A stretch of 64,000 nucleotides of DNA from Rhodopseudomonas palustris (GCF_003031265.1 NZ_CP019966.1:4588001-4652000), one strand, 5' to 3'; positions 1 to 9,194 are shown, numbered from the stretch's first letter. Numbers and translations: made by a program. Notes: a model not told the origin generated them from the sequence alone.

Positions 1-375
1 GATCTCGTCCTGCAGCTTCTCCGACATGTCGAGCATCTCGCGCAGCGGGAACTGCACGTTCTGCCGCGCGGTGAGCGAAGAGAACAGCGCGCCCTGCTGA
101 AACAGGATGCCCCAAGTCGCCGCCACTGCCCCGCGCGCCCGGCCGAAGCCGCGCTCGGTATCGTGGCCCATCACTTCGATATGCCCGCTTTGCTTGGGGA
201 TCAGCCCGATGATGGTGCGCATCAGTACCGACTTGCCGCCACCCGACGCGCCGACCAGTCCGAGGATTTCACCACGGCGGACATCGAGCGACAGATGATT
301 GAGGACGGTCTGCCGGCCGAATCCGACCACGAGGTCGGCGACGCGGATGGCATAGAGTTGAGCGAGCGCGTCCAT
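1..375 (-). CDS. ABC transporter ATP-binding protein, MlaF-like (3' part outside window)
   Basis: This is the ATPase of a phospholipid/organic-solvent (Mla/Ttg2-type) ABC importer working at the inner membrane. Only the N-terminal ~125 residues are in the window; the C-terminus runs off the left edge. After the ATG at 375 the protein reads MDALAQLYAIRVADLVVGFG, followed by a Walker A motif GASGGGKS and, further on, a Q-loop in GILFQQGALFSSLT. The start lies 2 nt after the stop of the upstream permease gene, so the two are one operon on the minus strand. The substrate-binding MlaD-type gene would be expected beyond the window. The family call rests on the neighbour being a clear MlaE-type permease. 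Confidence 0.88.
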   Translation of the reverse strand, partial: MDALAQLYAIRVADLVVGFGRQTVLNHLSLDVRRGEILGLVGASGGGKSVLMRTIIGLIPKQSGHIEVMGHDTERGFGRARGAVAATWGILFQQGALFSSLTARQNVQFPLREMLDMSEKLQDEI

Positions 376-377
376 CG

Positions 378-1526
378 CTACATCCCGATCGACGCGAAGA
401 AAACAGCAAACAATCCATCCAGCACGATCACCAGAAAGATCGACTTCACCACCGAGGTGGTGGTCTGCAGGCCGAGCGACTCGGCGCTGCCCTTGACCCG
501 CAGGCCCTCGCTGCAGGCGACGATGCCGATCACCAGCGCCATGAACGGCGCCTTCCACATCCCGACCTGGAAGGAGTTCAGCGACACGGCCTCGTGCAGC
601 CGGGCGATGAATACCGAGGGCTGCATCCCTCCATAGAACCACGCCGTCAGCAGGCCGCCATACAGCGCCGCCATCGAGCCGATGAAGGCCAGGATCGGCA
701 GCGCGATCACCAGCGCGATGATCCGCGGCAGGATCAGCACCTCAACGGGATCAAGGCCCATGGTCGAGAGCGCGTCGATCTCTTCCCGCATCTTCATCGA
801 GCCGAGCTCGGCCGTGTAGGCGCTCCCCGACCGGCCGGCGACCATGATCGCGACGATCAGCACGCCGATCTCGCGCAGCACCAGGATGCCGACCATGTCG
901 ACGACATAGGAATCAGCACCGAACTTACGGAAGTGGAAGATCCCCTGCTGGGCGATGATCGCGCCGATCAGGAAGGTGATCAGCACCATGATCGGGATTG
1001 CCTGCCAGCCGACCCTGTAGACCTGGTAAGTCAACGAGGTCAGTCGCAGCGAGCGCGGCCGCCGCAGCACACCCAGCAGCACGGCACCGAGGGCACCGAG
1101 CATTGCCAGAAACACCGCGATATCAGTGGTGGCGCTCCAGGCTGACCGACCAATTTCGTCGAGCTTCGCGATGATCGGGTTGGGCTTCGGGTGCGGGGTT
1201 GGCCCACGACGATTGAGCTGCCGCACCTCGTCGATCAGCTCTGCGTAGCTCGCGGAAATGCCTTTGAACTGCGCGGTGCGGCCAGCCTGTGCGGCGCTGC
1301 GCGATAGCTTTTCGAGCACCCAGGCGCCGATCGTGTCGATCTCGCCGATCTCCGCCATATCGATGGTGAGCGACTTCGCCGCCGCGATCTGAGGAGCAAC
1401 GTCCTCAGACAGTTGCTCCATGAATTTGCTGTTGGTCGCGGTCCAAGCCCCTTTCGGCTTGAGCTCCAGCGTATCGCCATCGGTCTTGGCATTCAGCACA
1501 GGCGCGAGGCTCACGGCTGGTCCCAT
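378..1526 (-). CDS. MlaE-type ABC transporter permease with N-terminal STAS-like domain
   Basis: This is an inner-membrane permease of the MlaE/DUF140 family, which moves lipids between membranes together with an MlaF-type ATPase. The 382-residue protein has an N-terminal ~110-residue STAS-like domain (LELKPKGAWTATNSK..., LTIDMAEIGEIDTIGAWVLEKL) and then about five membrane segments of the permease. The signature region RSGSAYTAELGSMKMREEIDAL (roughly residues 232-253) is the conserved cytoplasmic helix that contacts the ATPase. The STAS fusion is known for rhizobial and Rhodopseudomonas members, whereas E. coli carries MlaB as a separate protein. It is the first gene of the operon with the ATPase 2 nt downstream. 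A FixK/FNR box lies 84 nt upstream (1610-1623) but may serve the divergent gene. Confidence 0.9.
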   Translation of the reverse strand: MGPAVSLAPVLNAKTDGDTLELKPKGAWTATNSKFMEQLSEDVAPQIAAAKSLTIDMAEIGEIDTIGAWVLEKLSRSAAQAGRTAQFKGISASYAELIDEVRQLNRRGPTPHPKPNPIIAKLDEIGRSAWSATTDIAVFLAMLGALGAVLLGVLRRPRSLRLTSLTYQVYRVGWQAIPIMVLITFLIGAIIAQQGIFHFRKFGADSYVVDMVGILVLREIGVLIVAIMVAGRSGSAYTAELGSMKMREEIDALSTMGLDPVEVLILPRIIALVIALPILAFIGSMAALYGGLLTAWFYGGMQPSVFIARLHEAVSLNSFQVGMWKAPFMALVIGIVACSEGLRVKGSAESLGLQTTTSVVKSIFLVIVLDGLFAVFFASIGM

Positions 1527-1609
1527 CCGGTCTCGAAGGCCAGCATGCGCTGCTCCGTTTCGATTCGCCCCGACGCGTTGCAGCGCACAGTTTGCGTCGT
1601 GTACCGCGA

Positions 1610-1623
1610 TTGATGCAAATCAA
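1610..1623. promoter_or_regulatory. FixK/FNR-type box, perfect
   Basis: The sequence TTGAT-GCAA-ATCAA matches the FNR/FixK consensus TTGAT-N4-ATCAA in all ten specified bases. Its centre (1616.5) lies about 60 nt before the ATG at 1677. An activator bound at -41.5 would give a transcript start near 1658, 19 nt before that ATG. The site is symmetric and could also act on the divergent permease gene starting at 1526. Confidence 0.75.
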
Positions 1624-1676
1624 TTATGCCGCTTCTGCTCTGCGTCAGCATCGTTCGCGATGCCAGGAGCGAAACA

Positions 1677-2087
1677 ATGACCAAAGCTACGCCCTCCGCA
1701 ATCCTCAACACCTCGTTGCCGGCGTGCTTCCGCCAGATCAGGCTCGAACTCGCACGAGAACCTGGACATCCTGAAGGCGAAGCGAACATCGCCTATGTGA
1801 TCATCGCTCCGCTCGACGGCAATGACCGGATCGACGCCGAAATCTGGAAGAAGCACCGCGAAGCCTGCCGTGTGGCACGGCAACGGCCGCATCAGCCGGA
1901 CAACCTCGGTCACCTGGTGCACCGTCCGGGTGGATCATGGGCATTTCAATATGACAGTGCTGCGAAACTGCCCGACGAAGCCGGCTATCACTTCGCCGAC
2001 GAACGCTTCGTCCAAGGTGAGTACGTGTCGCTGCGCGAGGAAGGTGACATGCACACCTTCCGTGTGGTCTCCGTGAACCGGCTGTAG
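1677..2087 (+). CDS. Conserved hypothetical protein under a FixK/FNR box
   Basis: This 136-residue protein has no domain I recognise. It is soluble, with no signal peptide or membrane segment, and reads MTKATPSAILNTSLPACFRQ at the N-terminus. The second half is rich in acidic and aromatic residues (GSWAFQYDSAAKLPDEAGYH, ...YVSLREEGDMHTFRVVSV) and could form a small beta-rich fold. I chose the ATG at 1677 because an AGGAG lies about 7 nt upstream; an upstream in-frame start at 1626 has no ribosome site. A perfect FixK/FNR box sits at the ideal distance for activation. The gene stands alone between two minus-strand operons. Its function is unknown, but expression under low oxygen is likely. Confidence 0.7.
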   Translation: MTKATPSAILNTSLPACFRQIRLELAREPGHPEGEANIAYVIIAPLDGNDRIDAEIWKKHREACRVARQRPHQPDNLGHLVHRPGGSWAFQYDSAAKLPDEAGYHFADERFVQGEYVSLREEGDMHTFRVVSVNRL

Positions 2088-2138
2088 CAAGCACGGCACA
2101 GCTTCATCATGAGGAGGCGCTCTCGCGCGACGCTGTCG

Positions 2139-4862
2139 TCACGCCAGCTTGGCGGCGCGCGCGGCTTCTTCGGTCAGCGGTAACCGAACGTTAAGGATGT
2201 CCGGCTCGGACGCATCGGTTTTGGTTTCGAAGCCGAGATCGCGGCACATCCGCAGCATCGCGGTGTTCTCGCGCAGCACCTGGCCGCAGACATAATGCAG
2301 GCCTTCGGAACGGGCGTATTCGATGATCAGTTTCATCAACGCCCAGCCGAGCCCTTTGCCCTTCAGATCGGAGCGCAGCAGGATGGCGTATTCGCCGCTC
2401 TCATAGATCGAGTCCGAGTGGATGCGGACCACGCCGAGCATTTCGCCGGTGATTTCGTCGAACGCCACGAACGCCATCGCGCGGGCGTAGTCGATCTGCG
2501 ACAGCCGGGCGATGAAGGCGTGGCTGAACTCCTTCATGGCCGCGAAGAACCGCAGCCGCAGATCCTCCGGCGTGACGTGCTTGAGGAATTCGTGGATCGC
2601 CGGCTCGTCGTCCGGACGGATCGGCCGCGCCAGTACGCGCCAGCCATCCTTGACGGTCAGATGCCGCTCCCATTCAGTCGGATACGGCTTCACGGCGAAG
2701 TGCGAATTGCCGAGGCCGGCGAATTTGCGCTCCGGCGGGCGCACCACGACGCGGGCGTCGATCGCCACCACGCCGCTTTCATCGGCGAGCAGCGGGTTGA
2801 CGTCGAGTTCGCGGATCTCCGGCAGGTCGGCCGCCATCTGCGACAGCTTCACCAGCGTCAGCGCCACCGCACTCCGCTTCACCTCGGGCACGTCGCGATA
2901 GGCGCAAAGCAACTTGGAGACACGGGTACGCGCGATCAGCGACTCGGCGAGAGGCAGATCGAGCGGTGGCAAAGCCAGCGACCGGTCGTCGATCAGTTCG
3001 ACGCCGGTGCCGCCCTGACCGAACGCGATCACCGGACCGAAGGTCGGATCGTCGGCAATGCCGATGGTCAGCTCGCGCGCCTTCGGGCGCAGGATCATCG
3101 GCTGCACCATCACGCCTTCGAGCCGCGCGTCGGGGCGCAGCTTGGCGGCACGCGCCATGATTTCGTTCACCGCAACGCGGACCGCTTCGACGCTGGTGAG
3201 ATTGAGCACCACGCCGCCGATGTCGGACTTGTGCGGGATGTCGCGCGACAGCACTTTCACCACCACGGTGACGCCCTGCGACAGAAACGACGACGCCCAC
3301 GACACCGCTTCCTCGGCATTGGTGGCCGCCAGCGTCGGAATCATCGGGATCTGATACGCCGCAAACAGACCGCTGATCTCCAGCGGATCGAGCCAGGTGC
3401 GGCCTTCGCGCAGCGCTTTCTCGACGATCGCCCGCGCCGTCTCGGTGTCGGGGTCGAAATCCTTCGGCAGCGATGGCGGCACTTCGGTGAGAAGCTGTAC
3501 CGCCTCGCGATAGCGCACCATGTTCATGATGCTGCGAACTGCGTCGTCCTCGGTCGGATAGTTCGGGATCGAGGCGGCGTCGAAGGCATGGGTGACCGCC
3601 TCCTCGGCGCCGACCCAGACCGCAAACACCGGCTTGAACAGCGTGCGGCGAACGCGCTCCTCACCGACCACGCGGATCACTTCGCGGGCGATGTCCCGCG
3701 GCGAAGCCACGGCGGTCTGCACGTTCATCACCAGGATCGCGTCATTATCCGGATCGGAGAGCAGCATCGACAGCGTCGCCGCATAGCGCTCGGCGTCGGC
3801 GTCACCGGTGATGTCGATCGGATTGAAGCCGGACCACGAGGTCGGCAGGATCGCGTCGAGCTTCTTGTGCAGATCGGCCGACAGCGTCGCCGGCTCGCCG
3901 CCGAGTTCGGCCAGACGGTCGACCGCCAGAATGCCGATGCCGCCGCCATTGGTGAGAATCGCGACACGCTTGCCGCGCGGCGCGCTGACGCGGCCGAGCG
4001 TTTCGGCACAGTCGAACAGCTCGCGCAGATCGTACACCCGCAGCATGCCGGCGCGGCGGAACGCAGCCTCGTAAACCGCATCGGCGCCGGCGAACGCGCC
4101 GGTGTGGGTCGCAGCCGCTTTGGCGCCGTGCGCCATGCGGCCCGACTTCACCACCACCACCGGCTTGACCCGTGCCGCGGCGCGCGCCGCCGACATGAAC
4201 TTGCGGGCGTCGGTGACGGCTTCGATGTAGAGCAGGATCGCGCGGGTCTCGAGATCGGCCGCGTAGAAGTCGAGCATGTCGGCGATATCGACGTCGAGCT
4301 GATCGCCGATCGAGACGATGCCGGAGAAACCAATCTCCTTGACGGCCGCCCAATCCACCATGCCGGCCGCAATCGCGCCCGACTGCGAGATCAGCGCCAA
4401 ATTGCCCCGCCGCGGCATGTGGGCGGCGAAGCTGGCGTTGAGATTGACGCCCGGAATCATGATGCCGAGACAGTTCGGCCCGATCAGCCGGATGCCGGAC
4501 TTGCGCGCAGCGCGATTCGCAGCTTCCGCATAGGAGCCTTTACCGCGTCCCATCTCCGAACTGATGATGATCGCGCCGGCAACGCCGAGTTCGCCAGCTT
4601 CGGCGACGACCTTGGCGACCGAGCGCGGCGGCGCCGTAATGACAATCAGATCCGGAACGAAGGAGAGTTCCGCGATCGAACCGACGGTCTTGATGCCGCC
4701 GATCTCCGGGTAGCGCGGATTGACGACTCCGATCTGCCCCTTAAATCCCGCCTCGCGCAAATTGGTCAGAACGGCGCGGCCAAGAGAGGCCGGCCGCGGA
4801 CTGGCGCCGACGACCGCCACGGCTCCGGGCGACAGCAGGGTGCTCAATCGATAGGTCGACAT
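2139..4862 (-). CDS. NDP-forming acyl-CoA synthetase-like protein fused to GNAT acetyltransferase (Pat-like)
   Basis: This 907-residue protein has three parts: an N-terminal CoA-binding Rossmann region (VAVVGASPRPASLGRAVL near residue 15) with succinyl-CoA-synthetase-like domains, an ATP-grasp region (about residues 480-700), and a C-terminal GNAT N-acetyltransferase domain (about 740-900; LLRSDLKGKGLGWALMKLII is the acetyl-CoA loop). This architecture is that of the Salmonella and Rhodopseudomonas Pat enzymes, which acetylate the active-site lysine of AMP-forming acyl-CoA synthetases. A catalytic-type His in THTGAFAGAD is retained, so synthetase activity cannot be excluded. The ATG at 4862 was chosen for its GAGGTGAG ribosome site; upstream in-frame sequence is not protein-like. 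A long open frame on the opposite strand is a high-GC shadow. Confidence 0.88.
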   Translation of the reverse strand: MSTYRLSTLLSPGAVAVVGASPRPASLGRAVLTNLREAGFKGQIGVVNPRYPEIGGIKTVGSIAELSFVPDLIVITAPPRSVAKVVAEAGELGVAGAIIISSEMGRGKGSYAEAANRAARKSGIRLIGPNCLGIMIPGVNLNASFAAHMPRRGNLALISQSGAIAAGMVDWAAVKEIGFSGIVSIGDQLDVDIADMLDFYAADLETRAILLYIEAVTDARKFMSAARAAARVKPVVVVKSGRMAHGAKAAATHTGAFAGADAVYEAAFRRAGMLRVYDLRELFDCAETLGRVSAPRGKRVAILTNGGGIGILAVDRLAELGGEPATLSADLHKKLDAILPTSWSGFNPIDITGDADAERYAATLSMLLSDPDNDAILVMNVQTAVASPRDIAREVIRVVGEERVRRTLFKPVFAVWVGAEEAVTHAFDAASIPNYPTEDDAVRSIMNMVRYREAVQLLTEVPPSLPKDFDPDTETARAIVEKALREGRTWLDPLEISGLFAAYQIPMIPTLAATNAEEAVSWASSFLSQGVTVVVKVLSRDIPHKSDIGGVVLNLTSVEAVRVAVNEIMARAAKLRPDARLEGVMVQPMILRPKARELTIGIADDPTFGPVIAFGQGGTGVELIDDRSLALPPLDLPLAESLIARTRVSKLLCAYRDVPEVKRSAVALTLVKLSQMAADLPEIRELDVNPLLADESGVVAIDARVVVRPPERKFAGLGNSHFAVKPYPTEWERHLTVKDGWRVLARPIRPDDEPAIHEFLKHVTPEDLRLRFFAAMKEFSHAFIARLSQIDYARAMAFVAFDEITGEMLGVVRIHSDSIYESGEYAILLRSDLKGKGLGWALMKLIIEYARSEGLHYVCGQVLRENTAMLRMCRDLGFETKTDASEPDILNVRLPLTEEAARAAKLA

Positions 4863-5001
4863 CTCACCTCGACACCGGACGGCCGGCCGCGAACGGCAGC
4901 CGTCGCACGATCCGGAATCTGCGCGGCAAAGGTGTACGACAGTTGCTGCAACAAGCCAATGTCGGCCTGGCGCGACGGAGGGACGCGTACTGCTCGCGCA
5001 G

Positions 5002-5442
5002 TTAGCGTACCTTGGTGAAGGTCGCCAGCGCCTTGATGACGTCCTCGCGCGAGATGATACCATCCAGCTTGCGATCGGCGTCCAACACCGGGATGCTGCG
5101 GGTCTGGTGTTCGACCATCAACTGCAACACCCGGGTGAGCTTGGTATCGGAGTGCACGTAGAGGAAGTCCCCCGACATGATGTCGCCGACGGTCCGATTC
5201 ATCAGGTCGTCGTAATGCGGCAGCATCTGGGTCGGGTGGAACGCGAAACAACTCAGGAAATCGTACTTTGTCACCATGCCGATGACACGCTGATCCTCCA
5301 CCACCGGATAGGCGTTGAAGTCGTCGTGCTCGAACTTGTCCTCCAACTCGCGCATGGTCAGTTCGCGCGACACGGATTTCACCGCTCGCGTCATATGGTC
5401 GGCAACGGTTGCCTCTAGAAACTTATACAAGACCGGACCCAA
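5002..5442 (-). CDS. CBS-domain pair protein
   Basis: This ~146-residue soluble protein consists almost entirely of two CBS domains (about residues 14-75 and 88-145; VKSVSRELTMRELEDKFEHD, then FLYVHSDTKLTRVLQLMVEH and SIPVLDADRKLDGIISREDV). CBS pairs bind adenosine nucleotides and usually report energy state to a partner protein. No partner domain is fused here. The start is uncertain: the longest frame begins with TTG at 5442, and a second TTG at 5430 would give the more usual N-terminus YKFLEATV. An FNR-like box at 5539-5552 lies about 100 nt upstream at a distance fit for activation. The large acetyltransferase gene follows 139 nt downstream on the same strand. Confidence 0.85.
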   Translation of the reverse strand: MGPVLYKFLEATVADHMTRAVKSVSRELTMRELEDKFEHDDFNAYPVVEDQRVIGMVTKYDFLSCFAFHPTQMLPHYDDLMNRTVGDIMSGDFLYVHSDTKLTRVLQLMVEHQTRSIPVLDADRKLDGIISREDVIKALATFTKVR

Positions 5443-5538
5443 TCACTCGGAATTTTCGCCAACGATTTGTGGCGACCCAATGGCGGCCCTGCTAATCGTC
5501 GTTGGTGTGCAAATTGACCGCAGCTTTGGCGAATTGAA

Positions 5539-5552
5539 TTGATCAAGGTCAA
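5539..5552. promoter_or_regulatory. FixK/FNR-type box, one mismatch
   Basis: TTGAT-CAAG-GTCAA differs from the TTGAT-N4-ATCAA consensus at one position. It sits between the divergent CBS-pair gene (start 5442) and the kinase fusion gene (start 5685). A -41.5 geometry gives transcript starts near 5504 (minus) or 5587 (plus); both are possible. Confidence 0.55.
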
Positions 5553-5684
5553 ACCACCGGCAATTCGGGGCGCCGCTTGTTTTTCCTACAACAATGCTCA
5601 TGATCTGCCCGCCCGGATTGCGCAATCGGGATGCAACGTGATCCATCCTCGGACAGTTCCGCAGCCGCCTAAGTAGTAGTCCCG

Positions 5685-7244
5685 ATGTCCGCCCCAGACG
5701 CCAGCTCCACCGCCCCCCCGCAACAAGAGGTCTTCGGCTTCCTGGGCCATGGTGCCGGCGACACGCCCGTGGTGCAGATCGACACCCATGGTGCAGCGGT
5801 TTTCCTCGAGGGGAACCGGGCGCTGAAGATCAAGCGTGCCGTCAAATTCCCATTTCTGGACTATTCGACCCTCGCCAAACGAAAGATCGCCTGCGAGCAG
5901 GAGCTCGCCGTCGGCCGCCGATTCGCGCCCGCGATCTATCGCCGTGTCGTCCCGGTCACACGCACTGACAAGGGCGCGTTACAGATCGGCGGCGACGGGC
6001 CCGCGGTGGAATGGGCCGTCGAGATGATGCGTTTCGACGACAGCGCCACGCTGGATCATCTCGCCCGCGCCGGCTCGCTCGGCCCTGAGCTGATCGACGC
6101 CGTCGCCGATGCGATCGCCGCCTCGCATCAGGCCGCGCCTTTGGCGGCGACTGCGCCTTGGGTCGCATCGATCGAACCGATCCTGGCTGACGACACCAAC
6201 GAGCTTGCTGCAGGCGGTTTTGCTGCAGCCGACGTTGCGATGCTCGACACGAGCAGTCGCGATGCGCTCGGACGGCTGCGTCCGTTGCTGGAGCAGCGCG
6301 GTGCGGCAGGCTTCGTCCGCTGGTGCCACGGCGATCTGCACCTCGCCAATATCGTGGTGATCGACGGCAAGCCGACGCTATTCGACGCCATCGAGTTCGA
6401 CCCGGCCTTCGCCTCGGTCGACGTGCTGTACGATCTCGCCTTTCCGCTGATGGACTTGCTGCACTACGGCCGCGGCAGCGACTCCGCACAACTCTTGAAC
6501 CGCTATCTCGCGGTGACGAGCGCGGACAATCTCGATGCGCTGTCGGTACTGCCGCTGCTGCTGTCGATGCGCGCCGCGATCCGCGCCAAGGTGATGCTGG
6601 CGCGGCCCGCCGCCAATGAGACGATCAGGCAAGCCAATCGGGCGATTGCGGAATCCTATTTTGATCTGGCGCTGCGGCTGATCGGGCCGCCACCGCCCCG
6701 GCTGATCGCGGTCGGGGGGCTATCCGGCACCGGCAAATCGGTGCTGGCTCGCGCTCTCTCAGGCCACGTCCCGCCCCTGCCCGGCGCCGTGGTGCTGCGC
6801 TCGGATGTGGCCCGCAAACGGCTGCACGGCGTCGCCGACACCGAGAGGCTCCCGGCGACAGCCTACACCGCCGAGGTGACGGAGGCGGTTTATCGCGGCC
6901 TCGCCGAGCGCGCCGCGCATATCTTGAAGCAAGGACATTCGGTGATTGTCGATGCGGTGTTCTCCAAGCCCGAGGAGCGCCGCGCGATCGAAAGCGTTGC
7001 TGCCGGGCTCGGCGTCCCGTTCCACGGCCTGTTTCTCACCGCCGATCTCGCCACGCGGATCGCACGGGTCGCCGGCCGCATCGGCGATGCCTCCGATGCC
7101 ACGCCGGAGATCGTCCGGCAGCAGCAAAGCTACGCGCAGGGCGTGGTCGGATGGACCACGATCGACGCCGGCGGCACGCCGGCCGAGACGCTGTCGCTAG
7201 CGCTGGCGGCGTTGCCGCAGGCCGCTCAGGTCTGCAGCACGTAG
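5685..7244 (+). CDS. Aminoglycoside-phosphotransferase-like / P-loop kinase fusion protein
   Basis: This 519-residue protein has two parts. Residues ~20-330 form an APH-like kinase fold with the catalytic loop CHGDLHLANIVV and the metal-binding segment LFDAIEFDP. Residues ~340-510 form a P-loop kinase with Walker A GGLSGTGKS near residue 350, resembling zeta-toxin/gluconate-kinase-type AAA proteins. Such fusions are common in proteobacteria and their substrate is not established; antibiotic resistance should not be assumed. The 3' end overlaps the convergent phaC gene by 19 bp. The ATG at 5685 is the first good start. A FixK-like box lies about 140 nt upstream but may belong to the divergent CBS gene. 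Confidence 0.85.
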   Translation: MSAPDASSTAPPQQEVFGFLGHGAGDTPVVQIDTHGAAVFLEGNRALKIKRAVKFPFLDYSTLAKRKIACEQELAVGRRFAPAIYRRVVPVTRTDKGALQIGGDGPAVEWAVEMMRFDDSATLDHLARAGSLGPELIDAVADAIAASHQAAPLAATAPWVASIEPILADDTNELAAGGFAAADVAMLDTSSRDALGRLRPLLEQRGAAGFVRWCHGDLHLANIVVIDGKPTLFDAIEFDPAFASVDVLYDLAFPLMDLLHYGRGSDSAQLLNRYLAVTSADNLDALSVLPLLLSMRAAIRAKVMLARPAANETIRQANRAIAESYFDLALRLIGPPPPRLIAVGGLSGTGKSVLARALSGHVPPLPGAVVLRSDVARKRLHGVADTERLPATAYTAEVTEAVYRGLAERAAHILKQGHSVIVDAVFSKPEERRAIESVAAGLGVPFHGLFLTADLATRIARVAGRIGDASDATPEIVRQQQSYAQGVVGWTTIDAGGTPAETLSLALAALPQAAQVCST

Positions 7245-8992
7245 CTGCCAGGCGCGGCCGGAAGTGCGCCCGGATCGACGTCCGGCAATCCGATGCGCGG
7301 CGGCGCGACCGGCTCGCCGGAACGGGTGGCGAGCCAATGCACCCATTCGGTCCACCATGAGCCTTCGGCGTGGGGCGCCTGCTTCAACCAATCGTCGGGT
7401 CCGACATACGGACCATCGGCTTCCTTGGTCATCACTTGATAACCATGTGCCTTCGGCGACGGCGGCGAGACGATGCCGGCGTTGTGGCCGCCGCCGGTCA
7501 GACAGAAGGTGACATCGGCGTCGGCCAGCAAATGGATCTTGAACGTCGACCGCCACGGCGCGACGTGATCGCGCTGCGTTCCGACCACGAAGATCGGCGT
7601 GTGGATGTCGGACAGCGCGATCGGCCGGCCATCGACGGTGTAACGGCCTTCAGCCAGATCGTTGTCGAGGAACAGCTTGCGCAAATATTCGGAGTGCATC
7701 CGGTATGGCATCCGGGTGGCATCGGCATTCCAGGCCATCAGGTCGTTCGGCTCGGAGCGCACGCCCATCAGATATTCATGCACCAGCCGCGACCAGATCA
7801 GATCATTGGAGCGCAGGATCTGGAACGCGCCGGACATCTGAGTGGTGTCGAGCACGCCGCGATTCCACATCATGTCTTCGAGGAAGGCTACCTGGCTCTC
7901 GTTGATGAACAGCGTCAGCTCGCCGGCCTCGGTAAAGTCGGTCTGGGCGGCGAACAGCGTGATCGATTTGAGCCGGCTGTCGCCGTCGCGTCCCATCGCA
8001 GCCGCCGCAATCGACAGCAGCGTGCCGCCGAGGCAATAACCCACCGCGTGCACCGGCCGTTCCGGCAGGATCGCGCCGATCGTGTCGAGCGCCGCCATCA
8101 CGCCGAGGCGGCGATAATCTTCGAGCGAAACATCGCGATCCGCGGCAGTCGGATTGCGCCACGAGATCATAAAAACGGTGTACCCCTGATCGGTGAGATA
8201 CTTCACCAGCGAATTATGCGGCGACAGATCGAGAATGTAGTACTTCATGATCCAGGCCGGCACGATCAGGATCGGCTCCGGCCGCACCGTCTCGGTGGCG
8301 GGCGCGTATTGGATCAGCTCGATCAGCTTGTTGCTGTACACCACCTTGCCCGGCGTGACCGCGACGTCCTTACCGACGACGAAATCGTGCTTCGGCTCGT
8401 GCGCCATCAGTTCGAGCAGATCTTCCCACCAATTGCGAAAGCCATCGGCGAGATTGCGTCCTTCGGTCGACACGGTGCGGCGAAGCACTTCCGGGTTGGT
8501 GAGGGCGAAGTTCGACGGCGCCAAGACGTCGAGCATCTGCCGGGTCGCGAACTCGACGATCTTCTCATTCTGCTCGGAGACGCCGCGAATGTTGGTGGTG
8601 GCGTCGTGCCACCACTGCTCGGCCAGCAGAAAGCCCTGCGCCATCAGGTTGAACGGCGGCTCGCGCCATTCCGGCGCGCTGAAGCGGCGGTCCTGCGGCT
8701 GCGGAGCAATCAGCGACCATGGCGCGGTCTGACCGACCGAGGCTTCGGCGAGCTGCGTCCCACGGCGCAGCGCTTCGTTGACAAGATCCATCCGCTGCGT
8801 CGGTGCCCAGAACAGATGTGACAGCCAGTCGGCATAGGCGAGCGTCAGCGCGGTCGGCGACAGCCCGCCGGTCAGCGGCGCCAGCGTCGCATGCAGGGTG
8901 CGGTCGCTGTCGCTCGGGCCGAGGTGCCTGGCCGGCGGCTTGGGGGCGGGCGGTTCGGCAGCAATGGGGGTGACCGGTGTCTGCAGCATCAT
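7226..8992 (-). CDS. phaC: Class I poly(3-hydroxyalkanoate) synthase
   Basis: This enzyme polymerises (R)-3-hydroxyacyl-CoA into polyhydroxyalkanoate granules. The 588-residue length fits class I PhaC. The lipase-like box VGYCLGGTLL carries the nucleophilic cysteine. The catalytic aspartate is in VVGTQRDHVAPWRST and the histidine in TGGGHNAGIV, both at the expected spacing in the C-terminal alpha/beta-hydrolase domain. The N-terminal ~100 residues are the usual variable region (starting MMLQTPVTPIAAEPPAPKPP). It is a lone gene with no phaA/phaB neighbour, convergent with the kinase fusion and divergent from the P-type ATPase. A perfect FixK/FNR box lies about 200 nt upstream (9195-9208), in keeping with carbon storage under oxygen limitation. 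Confidence 0.92.
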   Translation of the reverse strand: MMLQTPVTPIAAEPPAPKPPARHLGPSDSDRTLHATLAPLTGGLSPTALTLAYADWLSHLFWAPTQRMDLVNEALRRGTQLAEASVGQTAPWSLIAPQPQDRRFSAPEWREPPFNLMAQGFLLAEQWWHDATTNIRGVSEQNEKIVEFATRQMLDVLAPSNFALTNPEVLRRTVSTEGRNLADGFRNWWEDLLELMAHEPKHDFVVGKDVAVTPGKVVYSNKLIELIQYAPATETVRPEPILIVPAWIMKYYILDLSPHNSLVKYLTDQGYTVFMISWRNPTAADRDVSLEDYRRLGVMAALDTIGAILPERPVHAVGYCLGGTLLSIAAAAMGRDGDSRLKSITLFAAQTDFTEAGELTLFINESQVAFLEDMMWNRGVLDTTQMSGAFQILRSNDLIWSRLVHEYLMGVRSEPNDLMAWNADATRMPYRMHSEYLRKLFLDNDLAEGRYTVDGRPIALSDIHTPIFVVGTQRDHVAPWRSTFKIHLLADADVTFCLTGGGHNAGIVSPPSPKAHGYQVMTKEADGPYVGPDDWLKQAPHAEGSWWTEWVHWLATRSGEPVAPPRIGLPDVDPGALPAAPGSYVLQT

Positions 8993-9194
8993 GGCCTCGT
9001 ACTGATACTTCGACGCACTCGAATATGCGGTCCTTTGACCGGATTCGCAGCGGGTATTGCCACCGACATATAGGACGACGAAGATGTCATCGCTTAGTCA
9101 CGCGTCCGTGGAATCCATCGAGGCTTGCCCGATGGTTAAGCGGGCGTAGCGTCGAACTTTTGCGACAGGATCGCATCTGGCGATATTCCGTCCC

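Noticed and set aside
2295..5018. 907-codon open frame on the plus strand
   Set aside because: It lies antisense to the acetyltransferase fusion; the translation is Arg/His/Gln-rich with no domains, as expected of a high-GC shadow.
5685..7244. Antibiotic resistance gene
   Set aside because: The APH-like fold here is fused to a P-loop kinase of a widespread chromosomal family with no shown drug target.
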